A DNA stretch of 64,000 bases from Rikenellaceae bacterium (GTDB lineage Bacteria > Bacteroidota > Bacteroidia > Bacteroidales > Rikenellaceae): contig SUZS01000003.1 of NCBI GenBank assembly GCA_015059785.1, positions 54,071 to 118,070 on the forward strand, given 5' to 3'. Made by a program: the position numbers and the translations under genes. Below the pieces are notes generated by a model. The model made no database searches and was not told the origin of the DNA. It saw only the letters and a program-made list of their open reading frames with translations. Of the stretch, positions 24,747 to 31,754 are shown one piece after another. How positions within the stretch are numbered: the first letter of the stretch is position 1; each line of letters starts with the position of its first letter.

Positions 24747-24776
24747 TAGTAAATCTGTCAAACAAATATCAATATT

Positions 24777-26075
24777 ATGAGTAAACTTAAGAAATTGTTG
24801 GTTGAGGACTGGGTAGTAACTTTTCTATCTATTCCACTCCTTATTATTGCAGGTCTGGCGACATTCCTTCCTAAGGATGCACTTAAAATCTCGTCAGATT
24901 TGACCCAGTCTGACTCATGGATTAATATCGGCGCACTATTTCTTATCGCGCTGGTAGTCCTCTATGTGGGTAATAGGCTTCTATCACGCCCTCTGCGTGG
25001 ATTGTTCTGGTCTTTTGTAGTTGTCTTTGCCGTTTCAATGCTTGCGCAGCTTACAGCAAAGGTTGGCTTTATCAAGGCTTGGGGCTTTGAGGCTGTATTC
25101 TTCTCTGTAATCTTCGGACTTATCATCCGTAATGTCTTCCACATCCCAGAGTGGCTTAAACCAGCTATCCAGGGCGAGTTCTTCATCAAGATTGGTGTTG
25201 TATGTCTCGGTGCTACAATTCTTTTCCGCGACTTCTTGGCTGCGGGCTCGCTGGCTCTTATTCAGGGCTGTATCGTGGTCTTCTGCGTCTGGATGTTCGC
25301 CTTCTTCCTCTCAAAGAAGATGGGCGTAGACGAGCGTAGTGCTATGACACTCTCTTCTGGCCTTTCAATCTGCGGTGTGTCTGCTTGTATCACTGCTGCG
25401 GGCGTTGCAAATACAGATGGTAAGAAGCTCTCTTATATCGTATCTGTGGTACTTATCATCGTTGTACCTATGATATATATAATGCCTTACCTTGCAAAAC
25501 TTATCGTGCCACTGCTTACTGATGATATCACTATCCAGCAGCAGATTGCCGGAGCTTGGATTGGCGGTACTGTAGATACAACAAGTGGCGTAGGCGCAGC
25601 ATCGGCTATCTATAGCGACGAGGCAAATAAGATTGCAATGATTGTTAAGGCTACACAGAATGTGCTTATCGGCGTTGTGGCATTCTTCATCGCCCTCTAC
25701 CTCTCATCTAAGAGCGCTGGCGACGGAAAGCTCCACCGCCCATCACTGAAGATTGTTTGGGAGAAGTTCCCTAAGTTTGTTCTGGGCTTTGTTTTGGCAT
25801 CAGCTGTCTTCAGCCTGCTCCAGAGCTACGAAATCTTCCCAGACTTCGCCGCTAAGAAGCTCGCCGAGACCTCTATGGCAAAGAACTTCTCAGGCTTCTT
25901 CTTCTCTCTGGCCTTTGTCTGCATCGGTATGGATACCCGCCTCAAGGATATCGTGTCAAAGGAGAATCGTAACATCCTCTACACCTTCCTTGGCGCACAG
26001 ACCTTCAACATCATCTTCACCTTCTTTGTTGCGTGGTTGTTGTTTGGTGTGGTAAAGCCAGCTCTCGGACTATAG
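24777..26075 (+). CDS. YeiH/YadS-family putative sulfate exporter
   Basis: A 432-residue inner-membrane protein of the conserved-hypothetical-698 (PF03601, YeiH) family. About 11 helices are visible, with family motifs near SSGLSICGVSACITAAGVAN, GTVDTTSGVGAASAIYSD and FSGFFFSLAFVCIGMDTRL. Relatives have been proposed to export sulfate or related anions, but direct evidence is thin. It follows the OprP-like porin by 30 bases without its own promoter. The palindromic repeat copy C begins right at its stop codon. Confidence 0.85.
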   Translation: MSKLKKLLVEDWVVTFLSIPLLIIAGLATFLPKDALKISSDLTQSDSWINIGALFLIALVVLYVGNRLLSRPLRGLFWSFVVVFAVSMLAQLTAKVGFIKAWGFEAVFFSVIFGLIIRNVFHIPEWLKPAIQGEFFIKIGVVCLGATILFRDFLAAGSLALIQGCIVVFCVWMFAFFLSKKMGVDERSAMTLSSGLSICGVSACITAAGVANTDGKKLSYIVSVVLIIVVPMIYIMPYLAKLIVPLLTDDITIQQQIAGAWIGGTVDTTSGVGAASAIYSDEANKIAMIVKATQNVLIGVVAFFIALYLSSKSAGDGKLHRPSLKIVWEKFPKFVLGFVLASAVFSLLQSYEIFPDFAAKKLAETSMAKNFSGFFFSLAFVCIGMDTRLKDIVSKENRNILYTFLGAQTFNIIFTFFVAWLLFGVVKPALGL

Positions 26076-26201
26076 TTTTGTCGTGATAGCGGGGCATCTA
26101 CTTCCGCTAGCCTATAAAACCGCAAAGGGTCGTACGCATTAGTACTACCCTTCGCTGTTTTATAGCCCGAGCGTTGTATATGCCCCACTCTGACGACAAA
26201 A
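26076..26201. repeat. Intergenic palindromic repeat, copy C (full-length type)
   Basis: A 126-base element starting at the base after a stop codon. Ends TTTTGTCG and CGACAAAA pair, then GGGGCAT pairs with ATGCCCC, then a long imperfect stem (TATAAAAC...GTTTTATA, AAGGGT...ACCCTT) capped by GTAC-gcatta-GTAC. The same ends and cap occur in copies E and F with different arms. Confidence 0.85.
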
Positions 26202-26415
26202 TGGGGTGCGCTGATTGTAGTGAGATTAGTGAGTTTAGAGATTTTTTCTCTTTGCTCATTATTTTTTTCTGCGTAGCCTAACACTGTCCTTTATTCGCGC
26301 ACCTCGGAGGAGAAGTGGGCAGAAACATCTGCCCGCTATGACGACCAAGTCCCCCTTTGCCAAAGGGGGATTTAGGGGGAATGTCAATACTATATTATTT
26401 TAAGATAATGAAAAC
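26202..26415. other. Gene-free stretch with short hairpins
   Basis: No coding frame is supported. It holds a piece of the TTAGTGAGTTTAGAGA motif (26228-26243), a hairpin GGGCAGA-aaca-TCTGCCC (26317-26334) and a hairpin CCCCCTTT-gcc-AAAGGGGG (26351-26369) followed by TTTAGGGGGA. The last resembles a short dispersed repeat seen in other Bacteroidales genomes; that likeness is from memory. Confidence 0.6.
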
Positions 26416-26538
26416 GGGTTACTCAACTTTCTCACCTCCAATGGAGGTGGCGCAGAGATGGCCACGACTGCAAATTTATTTGCTTGGTCGGTGACTATCT
26501 CTGCGTCAGCAGTCTGCTGCGAGAAAGCTGAGTAACCC
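26416..26538. repeat. Cloverleaf-like palindromic element 1
   Basis: Outer 18-base arms GGGTTACTCAACTTTCTC and GAGAAAGCTGAGTAACCC pair except at two positions. Inside are three hairpins in order: CACCTCC-aat-GGAGGTG, a long arm starting CGCAGAGAT and closing ATCTCTGCG, and CAGC-agtct-GCTG. It stands 118 bases before rpsF, upstream of its promoter. Element 2 at 30737 has the same plan with other sequence. Confidence 0.8.
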
Positions 26539-26609
26539 TAAATTGCTCATATTCAAAGATTATTAAACAAAAACTTTGGAAAACCTTTGAATATTCAGAA
26601 AACTTTTAC

Positions 26610-26617
26610 TACCTTTG
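26610..26617 (+). promoter_or_regulatory. -7 box TACCTTTG for rpsF-rpsR-rplI
   Basis: Exact TAnnTTTG match 38 bases before the rpsF ATG. Confidence 0.8.
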
Positions 26618-26655
26618 CCCCGCTATTGTAGCAAATAACTAAAAATTAAAACATT

Positions 26656-27003
26656 ATGAACAATTACGAAACCGTTTTCATTGTCACTCCGGTGCTCTCT
26701 GAGGCTCAGGTAGCAGAGGTTGCTGACAAATTCCAGGGCATCATTACCGAGAACGGCGGATCTATTGTGAATGTGGAGAACTGGGGCCTTCGCAAGCTCG
26801 CTTATCCAATTCAGAAGAAGTCCACTGGTTTCTATTTCTTGGTAGAGTTCACCGGCGAGGGTAGCCTTATCAACACCCTCGAGACACAGTATCGCCGTGA
26901 CGAGCGAATTATCCGATTCTTAACATTCAAGCAGGACAAGTACGCTAAGGAGTACGCTGACCGTCGTCGTGCAAAGCTTGCTAACAAAAACACAGAGGAG
27001 TAA
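26656..27003 (+). CDS. rpsF: 30S ribosomal protein S6
   Basis: A 115-residue S6 protein with the family pattern [16 protein letters not shown] at the start and a central [20 protein letters not shown]. It leads the rpsF-rpsR-rplI operon, with a 3-base gap to rpsR. In some bacteria the operon is controlled by binding of S6:S18 to its leader; the short leader here (from about 26622 to 26655) does not show the known motif clearly. Many relatives have ssb between rpsF and rpsR; it is absent here. Confidence 0.97.
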   Translation: MNNYETVFIVTPVLSEAQVAEVADKFQGIITENGGSIVNVENWGLRKLAYPIQKKSTGFYFLVEFTGEGSLINTLETQYRRDERIIRFLTFKQDKYAKEYADRRRAKLANKNTEE

Positions 27004-27006
27004 ACT

Positions 27007-27285
27007 ATGGCACAGGATGTAAACCAGGCAGGTGAGCTGCGTTACCTCAACCCAGTATCGGTTGATGTAAAGAAGAAGAAGTATTGCCGTTTCAAGAAGC
27101 TCGGCATTAAGTATGTAGATTATAAGGATGGCGAATTTTTGAAGAAGTTCCTCAACGAGCAGGGTAAGATCCTTCCTCGTCGTCTTACTGGTACCTCTCA
27201 GAAGTTCCAGAAGAAGGTGGCTCAGGCTGTTAAGCGTGCGCGTCACCTCGCAATTCTGCCATTTGTAACCGATTGTATGAAATAA
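27007..27285 (+). CDS. rpsR: 30S ribosomal protein S18
   Basis: A 92-residue S18 protein: a core [20 protein letters not shown], then [19 protein letters not shown], the classic S18 signature, and a basic end. It is the second gene in the rpsF operon, 3 bases after rpsF and 12 bases before rplI, with AGGAGG just before the rplI ATG. Confidence 0.97.
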   Translation: MAQDVNQAGELRYLNPVSVDVKKKKYCRFKKLGIKYVDYKDGEFLKKFLNEQGKILPRRLTGTSQKFQKKVAQAVKRARHLAILPFVTDCMK

Positions 27286-27297
27286 GGAGGAGGCACT

Positions 27298-27738
27298 ATG
27301 GAGATTATTTTGATTAAGGATGTAGAGAACTTGGGCTACGCTAACGACATCGTAACTGTTCGTCCTGGCTATGCTAACAACTACCTGATTCCACAGGGCT
27401 TCGCTAAGGCTGCTACCGCTTCTGCAAAGAAGATTCTTGCAGAGAACCTCCGCCAGCGCGCTCACAAGGACGCTAAGATTCTTGCTGACGCTCAGGCTCT
27501 TGCAGCTACACTTGAGAACCTTAACCTCACCTTCACCGTTAAGGCTGAGGAGGGTCGTATCTTCGGTTCTATCACCTCTGCTGACGTTGCTGAGGCACTG
27601 GCTGCTAAGGGCGTTGAGGTTGATAAGAAGAACATCACCGTTGAGGGTATTAAGACCGTTGGCGAGTACAAGGTTGCCGTTAAGCTTCACCGCGAGGTTA
27701 AGGCTGAGGTGGCTATTTCTGTAGTTGCTGAGGAGTAA
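27298..27738 (+). CDS. rplI: 50S ribosomal protein L9
   Basis: A 146-residue L9 protein: N-domain MEIILIKDVENLGYANDIVT with the PGYANNYLIPQGFA signature, a long connecting helix and a C-domain starting LTFTVKAEEGRIFGSIT. Length is normal. It is the last gene of the operon and is followed by a very strong terminator. Confidence 0.97.
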   Translation: MEIILIKDVENLGYANDIVTVRPGYANNYLIPQGFAKAATASAKKILAENLRQRAHKDAKILADAQALAATLENLNLTFTVKAEEGRIFGSITSADVAEALAAKGVEVDKKNITVEGIKTVGEYKVAVKLHREVKAEVAISVVAEE

Positions 27739-27751
27739 AATACAAAACCGC

Positions 27752-27790
27752 AAAAAAAGGGTTGCTTGATTGTCAAGCAACCCTTTTTTT
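27752..27790 (+). terminator. Strong terminator after rplI
   Basis: A perfect stem, A-run plus GGGTTGCTTG with CAAGCAACCC plus T-run, around a 5-base loop. It ends the ribosomal operon. Confidence 0.92.
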
Positions 27791-27794
27791 GCTT

Positions 27795-27969
27795 GCCATC
27801 AGAGCGGCTCTTTTGTCGTTACGCTTGCCTGCAAAATCCTCACATACGCTCAGTATGCTCCGGTTTTGCAGTCTACGCAAGCCTAAAAATAGCTCGCTCT
27901 GATGGCATTTTGGTTGGCAGTGCTAATTTTTTTGCCGAGCGTTGTAAATGCATCCCTCTGACGACAAAA
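27795..27969. repeat. Intergenic palindromic repeat, copy D
   Basis: The hairpin core spans 27795-27906: GCCATCAGAGC pairs with GCTCTGATGGC, then ACGCTTGC and GCAAAAC segments pair, capped by CATAC-gctca-GTATG. A tail with GCCGAGCGTTGTAAATGC, a phrase shared with copies C and E, runs to CGACAAAA at 27962-27969. TTTTGTCG lies inside the left arm at 27811-27818. It stands just beyond the rplI terminator. Confidence 0.75.
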
Positions 27970-27973
27970 TGAC

Positions 27974-28160
27974 CGTTAGCCGTTGGCTATTAGCTATTGG
28001 CTTTTTTAATCTCCTTAACTTCACTAAATTCTCTGTTCTGCGTCAGCCAGCTAACGCTGCGATTAAGCCGAGAGCAATCAAACTTGTTTGAATTGCCGAG
28101 GCGGAGCGGTGAAGGGTCACCGAAGGTGAGCCAATGGCTAATGGCTAATAGCTAACAGCC
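27974..28160. repeat. Heptamer-repeat arms enclosing nested hairpins
   Basis: The left array (27974-28002) and right array (28130-28160) are runs of a degenerate GGCTAAn/nTTAGCC heptamer in opposite orientation, so they can pair. Between them are hairpins such as CAAAC-tt-GTTTG within GCAAT...ATTGC (28067-28095) and GGTGA-aggg-TCACC, plus the phrase CTCCTTAACTTCACTAAATTC that links to the family at 33930 and 40121. No coding frame is supported. Confidence 0.65.
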
Positions 28161-28250
28161 AAAAATTGGTTTCGTGGATAAAAATTGCCGATTCGTTGAA
28201 AATTTCTAAAATTTTTTAGGAATTTAGTGTGTTATAAAAATTAAAAATTG

Positions 28251-28258
28251 TACCTTTG
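28251..28258 (+). promoter_or_regulatory. -7 box TACCTTTG for the peptide/fimbrillin operon
   Basis: Exact TAnnTTTG match 75 bases before the ATG of the 42-residue peptide. The long leader starts with a hairpin at 28261. Confidence 0.8.
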
Positions 28259-28260
28259 CC

Positions 28261-28280
28261 CCGATTTCGGCTAAAATCGG
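28261..28280 (+). promoter_or_regulatory. 5' leader hairpin
   Basis: CCGATTT pairs with AAATCGG around a 6-base loop at what should be the very 5' end of the transcript. Such a hairpin often protects mRNA from decay; a regulatory role is only inferred. Confidence 0.45.
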
Positions 28281-28333
28281 ACAGCCCGCAAGTCATTGAT
28301 TAGGTAATATTTAACTAACAAATAATAGTAGAG

Positions 28334-28462
28334 ATGATTAAGAAGATTTATGAGCAGCCAACCATTGAAATGGAGGTTATGGCGTGCGAGCAGGGCTTTT
28401 CGCTCAGTTCAGGATTTGATGTACCAGATGGAGAGAACAACGGAGAAGAAGGATGGGTTTAA
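28334..28462 (+). CDS. 42-residue Bacteroidales small peptide
   Basis: The frame encodes 42 residues, starting MIKKIYEQPTIEMEVM, then ACEQGFSLSSGFDVPDGE and ending GEEGWV. It has no signal peptide. I recall many Bacteroidales peptides of this shape: a basic start with xYxxPTIE, a mid-region short hydrophobic patch, and an acidic Gly/Asn-rich tail ending in W. They tend to sit before exported or fimbrillin-like genes, as here; the lipoprotein gene starts 19 bases later. A purine-rich GTAGAG precedes the ATG. Function is unknown. Confidence 0.75.
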   Translation: MIKKIYEQPTIEMEVMACEQGFSLSSGFDVPDGENNGEEGWV

Positions 28463-28481
28463 TTTAAGGTAGATGACGATT

Positions 28482-30008
28482 ATGAGAAAGATATTTTTTG
28501 CAATTATAGCACTTGCAGCACTTGTTGGCTGTAATACAGATATGATGGAGGAGGTTGTTTCCACTCCGCAGTACCTTACAACCTCTTTGGAGGTTGCTCT
28601 TGATGACCAGACTCGTGCATACGACGAGAATCTTAAGTGGAGCTGGGAGTCTACAGACAAGATTGCTGCACTTCAGCTTGCTGGCGACCAGATTGTAAAC
28701 ACCCTCTCACTTAAGGAGAATGGCAAGTTCGGAACAGAGGAGTTTAACTACTCAACAACTGAGGTTGCAGACTTTAAGTTTGTTTACCCTGCAGCAGCTC
28801 TTAATGCCGATAAGACTCTGGGCTACGTTCAGACAGGAGAGTGGACCCCAACCCTTGTAGGTACAGTTGAGGAAACTACTGTTGATAACATTGGCAGCGA
28901 GTCAATTGCAATGAAGCACCACTCTGCAGCCTTTGAGATTCGCGTTTGGGATGAGGGTCGTGCTGCTCGTAAGACTATCAGCGCGGCTACAATCACCTCT
29001 GAGTCAGACTTCTGCAATGGCACAACTGCTACTGTAGAGGGACTTAATACCGACACTGTAGTGTTCAACATCGCAGAGGGAGACTTCGCATTTAACTTGA
29101 CCCTTACCGCAACCGACGGCACAACCTACACCGTAGCAGTTCCAGCAAAGAACTTCGTAAACGGCAAGCGCACAATCCTTAATGTTGAGTGGAAGAACCC
29201 TAAGCCAGCAACAGTGTCATGTAACATCTATACTTCTTATACCAATAAGGATAACTCACTCGATGGTCGTACAATCTATGTTAAGGATGTAGTTCTTACT
29301 AATGCAGACTCTGCAACTATCGCACTCTACCTTAACGGTAATAAGGCTGCAGATCTTACTCCAGGTAAGACTACAACTGTTTCAAACCTCGCACTTGGCG
29401 AGTACAAGGCTGTGGTTAAGTGGTCTGTAAATGGTGAGGAGTATGCATCAGATGTTACAACAGTTTATGTTACTGGTGTGCCTTGTGTAGCTGATTATTT
29501 GAACGATAGTTATAGAGATTGGAGCTTTGCAGGAAGTTTATCCTTTACAACTAAAGAGGTTAAGGTAAATGTTGGTTCTTTCTTCAGACCTTCATATGAG
29601 TACTATTATTACAAGTGTGCATTTATTGCTGGTGCTGGTACATTTAGTAGTGATGTTTATAATGGAGCTATTGTATCGCCAGAGTTTGGAAAGAATGTGT
29701 CGTTTGGAGTAACTGTTGATATGGCGGCTCAGTCGCGCAATGTTGATTTTTCAAATATGGATAGCGCAACTTATGGAAATGTTTATTTGTCAGCAGGCAC
29801 AAAGGCGTCTACTGGAGTAAAGAGTGATATCTATTGTACTTCAACATACTCTGCAGAGGAGAACCCAGTTGATGATGCTATGAATACATATACCGGCGCT
29901 GTCAGCGGTGTTGCAGTGAGTCCTTCGGCTCCTTGCCTTGTATGCTATCGAGAGTCTAAACGCTATGATGGCTATATCTATAAAATTAAGGTTGAGTACA
30001 CAAAGTAA
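28482..30008 (+). CDS. Fimbrillin-like lipoprotein
   Basis: A 508-residue lipoprotein. I prefer the ATG at 28482 over 28473 because it starts the signal directly (MRKIFFAIIALAALVGCNTD). Residues about 35-230 show the Mfa/FimA-type N-terminal fold: ALDDQTRAYDENLKWSWES, then DKIAALQLAG and FKFVYPAAAL. The C-terminal ~250 residues look like further beta-sandwich domains, one perhaps adhesive. Whether it polymerises or is a stand-alone surface protein is unclear. It is coupled to the small peptide gene and closed by a terminator at 30030. Confidence 0.75.
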   Translation: MRKIFFAIIALAALVGCNTDMMEEVVSTPQYLTTSLEVALDDQTRAYDENLKWSWESTDKIAALQLAGDQIVNTLSLKENGKFGTEEFNYSTTEVADFKFVYPAAALNADKTLGYVQTGEWTPTLVGTVEETTVDNIGSESIAMKHHSAAFEIRVWDEGRAARKTISAATITSESDFCNGTTATVEGLNTDTVVFNIAEGDFAFNLTLTATDGTTYTVAVPAKNFVNGKRTILNVEWKNPKPATVSCNIYTSYTNKDNSLDGRTIYVKDVVLTNADSATIALYLNGNKAADLTPGKTTTVSNLALGEYKAVVKWSVNGEEYASDVTTVYVTGVPCVADYLNDSYRDWSFAGSLSFTTKEVKVNVGSFFRPSYEYYYYKCAFIAGAGTFSSDVYNGAIVSPEFGKNVSFGVTVDMAAQSRNVDFSNMDSATYGNVYLSAGTKASTGVKSDIYCTSTYSAEENPVDDAMNTYTGAVSGVAVSPSAPCLVCYRESKRYDGYIYKIKVEYTK

Positions 30009-30029
30009 AACCGTATATAATATTCTCAC

Positions 30030-30057
30030 AAAGGCTCTCCAATGGAGGGCCTTTTTA
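30030..30057 (+). terminator. Terminator after the fimbrillin-like gene
   Basis: Stem AAAGGC..TCC with GGA..GCCTTT around AAT, followed by TTTT. Confidence 0.8.
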
Positions 30058-30110
30058 TGTTGATATATCCAAAATGTGCAGATGGGATAGCAGATTACAA
30101 TAATTTTCAC

Positions 30111-30118
30111 TATCTTTG
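30111..30118 (+). promoter_or_regulatory. -7 box TATCTTTG for the DUF4834-like gene
   Basis: Exact TAnnTTTG match 27 bases before the ATG at 30146. Confidence 0.75.
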
Positions 30119-30145
30119 CGTTGCTTACTGTGTAAAGCAAAAATT

Positions 30146-30508
30146 ATGATGAATTTTTTTAGTACTCTTTGGGAAATAATCAAGCGAAATCCGCTAACAA
30201 CCCTATTTGTAATTATGCTCGCCATAGCTGCTCCAGGGGTGTTGGGGGTCTTTGCGCTGATACTTATAATTCCGATGCTCATTGCTGTAATTGGTTGGGT
30301 AGCAGTGATGTATCGCGTGCGTAGGGTGCAGAAGGATATGGAGGACCAGCTCCACAATCACCATCGCCGTACTGCTGGCGCTAACCCCTCAGGCTCCAGC
30401 AGCAGAACTCACACCTCTCAGGACGGCAAGGTTACCCTGCACGTTCCGCACCATGAGCCCAAAGTGAGTGATGATGTGGGGGAGTATGTGGACTTCAAAG
30501 AGGAGTAA
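30146..30508 (+). CDS. DUF4834-like small membrane protein
   Basis: A 120-residue protein. ATG codons at 30146 and 30149 are both possible; the promoter at 30111 excludes the earlier one at 30116. Two hydrophobic segments (about residues 15-60, with LTTLFVIMLAIAAPGVLG) are followed by a basic stretch and a His/Ser/Thr-rich tail ending DDVGEYVDFKEE. This layout and the acidic ending GEYVDFKE fit the DUF4834 family of Bacteroidota. Function is unknown. It stands alone, and repeat copy E starts right at its stop. Confidence 0.65.
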   Translation: MMNFFSTLWEIIKRNPLTTLFVIMLAIAAPGVLGVFALILIIPMLIAVIGWVAVMYRVRRVQKDMEDQLHNHHRRTAGANPSGSSSRTHTSQDGKVTLHVPHHEPKVSDDVGEYVDFKEE

Positions 30509-30671
30509 TTTTGTTGTGATAGCGGCGGATTTACTGCCGCTAGCGCCAAATGTCTGCTGGCCTGTATGTCTTGATACTATCCTGCGCAGCCATTTGTCGC
30601 CGAGCGTTGTAAATCCTCGCCTAAAATAAAAAATTGGGGTTGGGTATAAATCCACCACTCTGACAACAAAA
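30509..30671. repeat. Intergenic palindromic repeat, copy E
   Basis: A 163-base element that begins at the base after a stop codon. Ends are TTTTGTTG and CAACAAAA: the C-to-T change on the left is matched by G-to-A on the right compared with copy C. GGcGGATTTA pairs with TAAATCCaCC, and the cap is GTAT-gtcttg-ATAC. The phrase starting GAGCGTTGTAAAT is partly repeated at 30680-30721. Confidence 0.85.
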
Positions 30672-30736
30672 TTATGTCGGGCGTTGTAAATTCCTGCCTA
30701 AAATAAAAATTGGGGTTGGGAGTTTGTTTGGCTTTT

Positions 30737-30857
30737 CGGATTGGGAGCTACTGCCGTAGGCAGTGAAAGAAAAATAGCTATCTGAGGTCAAACTGGTTTG
30801 GAAGCGATGATAGCTATTTTTATTTCAATAACTTAGCAATAAGTTATTCCCAATCCG
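30737..30857. repeat. Cloverleaf-like palindromic element 2
   Basis: Outer perfect arms CGGATTGGGA (30737-30746) and TCCCAATCCG (30848-30857). Inside are three hairpins in order: CTGCC-gta-GGCAG, a long arm AAAAATAGCTATC with GATAGCTATTTTT (30770-30821), and AATAACTT...AAGTTATT. The plan is the same as element 1 at 26416, but the sequences differ. Confidence 0.8.
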
Positions 30858-31015
30858 CAACGGTAGAAGCAAAACGGAGTTTCGCCAGAAGTTTTTGGTG
30901 CCGCTTTTTTCAAAAAGGGGCGGTACTGCGTAGCGAGTAGATAATATTATAAACACTGTCGGCATAGCTGACACCACTAAAAGGCTAAAGGCTAAAAGCC
31001 AAAAGCCAACAGCTA
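30858..31015. repeat. Hairpin-rich stretch and heptamer array before mlaE
   Basis: Between cloverleaf 2 and mlaE are a hairpin near 30900-30930 (CCGCTTTTTTC with a G/A-rich partner), a hairpin GTCGGC-ata-GCTGAC, and a palindromic heptamer array (30981-31015) made of GGCTAAA and GCCAAAA units. The array ends 4 bases before the mlaE ATG and replaces a normal ribosome-binding region. No TAnnTTTG promoter is clear nearby. Confidence 0.6.
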
Positions 31016-31019
31016 TACT

Positions 31020-31754
31020 ATGAAATTTTTTGAGACACTTGGGCGCTACTGCATCTTGATGGGCAAGGTTTTTTCTCGCCCTGAGAAGTGGAGCATATAC
31101 TACAAGCGAGTGATTGTTGAGTTGGAGCAGTTAGGTGTAGGCTCTATACCTCTGACGGCGATAATCTCCTTTTTCATTGGTGCGGTGATAACCATTCAGA
31201 TGGCTATTACCCTTGAGTCGCCATTTATTCCGCAGATGATGATTGGTTATGCGACAAAGGAGACGATGATTCTTGAGTTTTCGTCTACGGTTATCGCCAT
31301 AATTTTGGCGGGCAAGGTGGGCAGTAACATCGCCTCGGAGATTGGCACTATGAGAATCACTGAGCAGATTGATGCGCTGGAGATTATGGGTGTAAATTCG
31401 GCGGCGTATCTTATTCTGCCAAAGATTATTGCCACGATGATCTTCTTCCCATTCCTTGCGGCGTTCAGTATGATTGTGGGCATAGGCGGCGGATTTTTGG
31501 TGGCGCGTATGGGTATTATGTTGCCTAATGACTTTATTGATGGACTGCTATACTGTTTTGACAGTTATGAGGTTACCTATTCGCTTGTGAAGATGGCTGT
31601 TTTTGCATTTCTAATCACCTCAATTTCAGGATTTTATGGTTACTACGCCAAGGGCAACTCGCTTGAGGTGGGTAAGGCTTCAACGACGGCGGTGGTTATG
31701 AGTTCTATTATGATTATGATTTTCAACCTTATCCTAACACAGTTGATGCGATGA
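31020..31754 (+). CDS. mlaE: MlaE-family ABC transporter permease
   Basis: A 244-residue inner-membrane permease of the MlaE family, part of the system that moves phospholipids between the two membranes. Family stretches are VGSIPLTAIISFFIGAVITI near residue 40 and AGKVGSNIASEIGTMRITEQ near 95-115, with a late segment FLITSISGFYGYYAKGNSLE. The gene overlaps mlaF by 4 bases (ATGA). The upstream leader is repeat-derived. No MlaD-type substrate-binding protein follows, unlike many relatives. Confidence 0.9.
   Translation: MKFFETLGRYCILMGKVFSRPEKWSIYYKRVIVELEQLGVGSIPLTAIISFFIGAVITIQMAITLESPFIPQMMIGYATKETMILEFSSTVIAIILAGKVGSNIASEIGTMRITEQIDALEIMGVNSAAYLILPKIIATMIFFPFLAAFSMIVGIGGGFLVARMGIMLPNDFIDGLLYCFDSYEVTYSLVKMAVFAFLITSISGFYGYYAKGNSLEVGKASTTAVVMSSIMIMIFNLILTQLMR

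Noticed and set aside
23742..24761. 339-codon minus-strand frame opposite the porin
   Set aside because: It is a shadow of the porin gene, which has a promoter, a signal peptide and barrel motifs. The shadow protein has none of these.
26351..26385. CCCCCTTTGCCAAAGGGGG as part of a CRISPR or an insertion-sequence end
   Set aside because: It is a single hairpin with no spacers, no further copies in the window and no transposase gene nearby.
26416..26538. Cloverleaf element 1 as a tRNA gene
   Set aside because: It is 123 bases long, has no CCA-end pairing of 7 bases, no TTCGA-type loop and no anticodon arm of the right size.
27437..27724. 95-codon plus-strand frame inside rplI
   Set aside because: It is an out-of-frame shadow of rplI with a leucine/arginine-rich, domain-free translation.
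26920..27780. 286-codon minus-strand frame across rpsR and rplI
   Set aside because: It is the complement of certain ribosomal genes and runs through their terminator, with a leucine/serine-rich translation typical of shadows.
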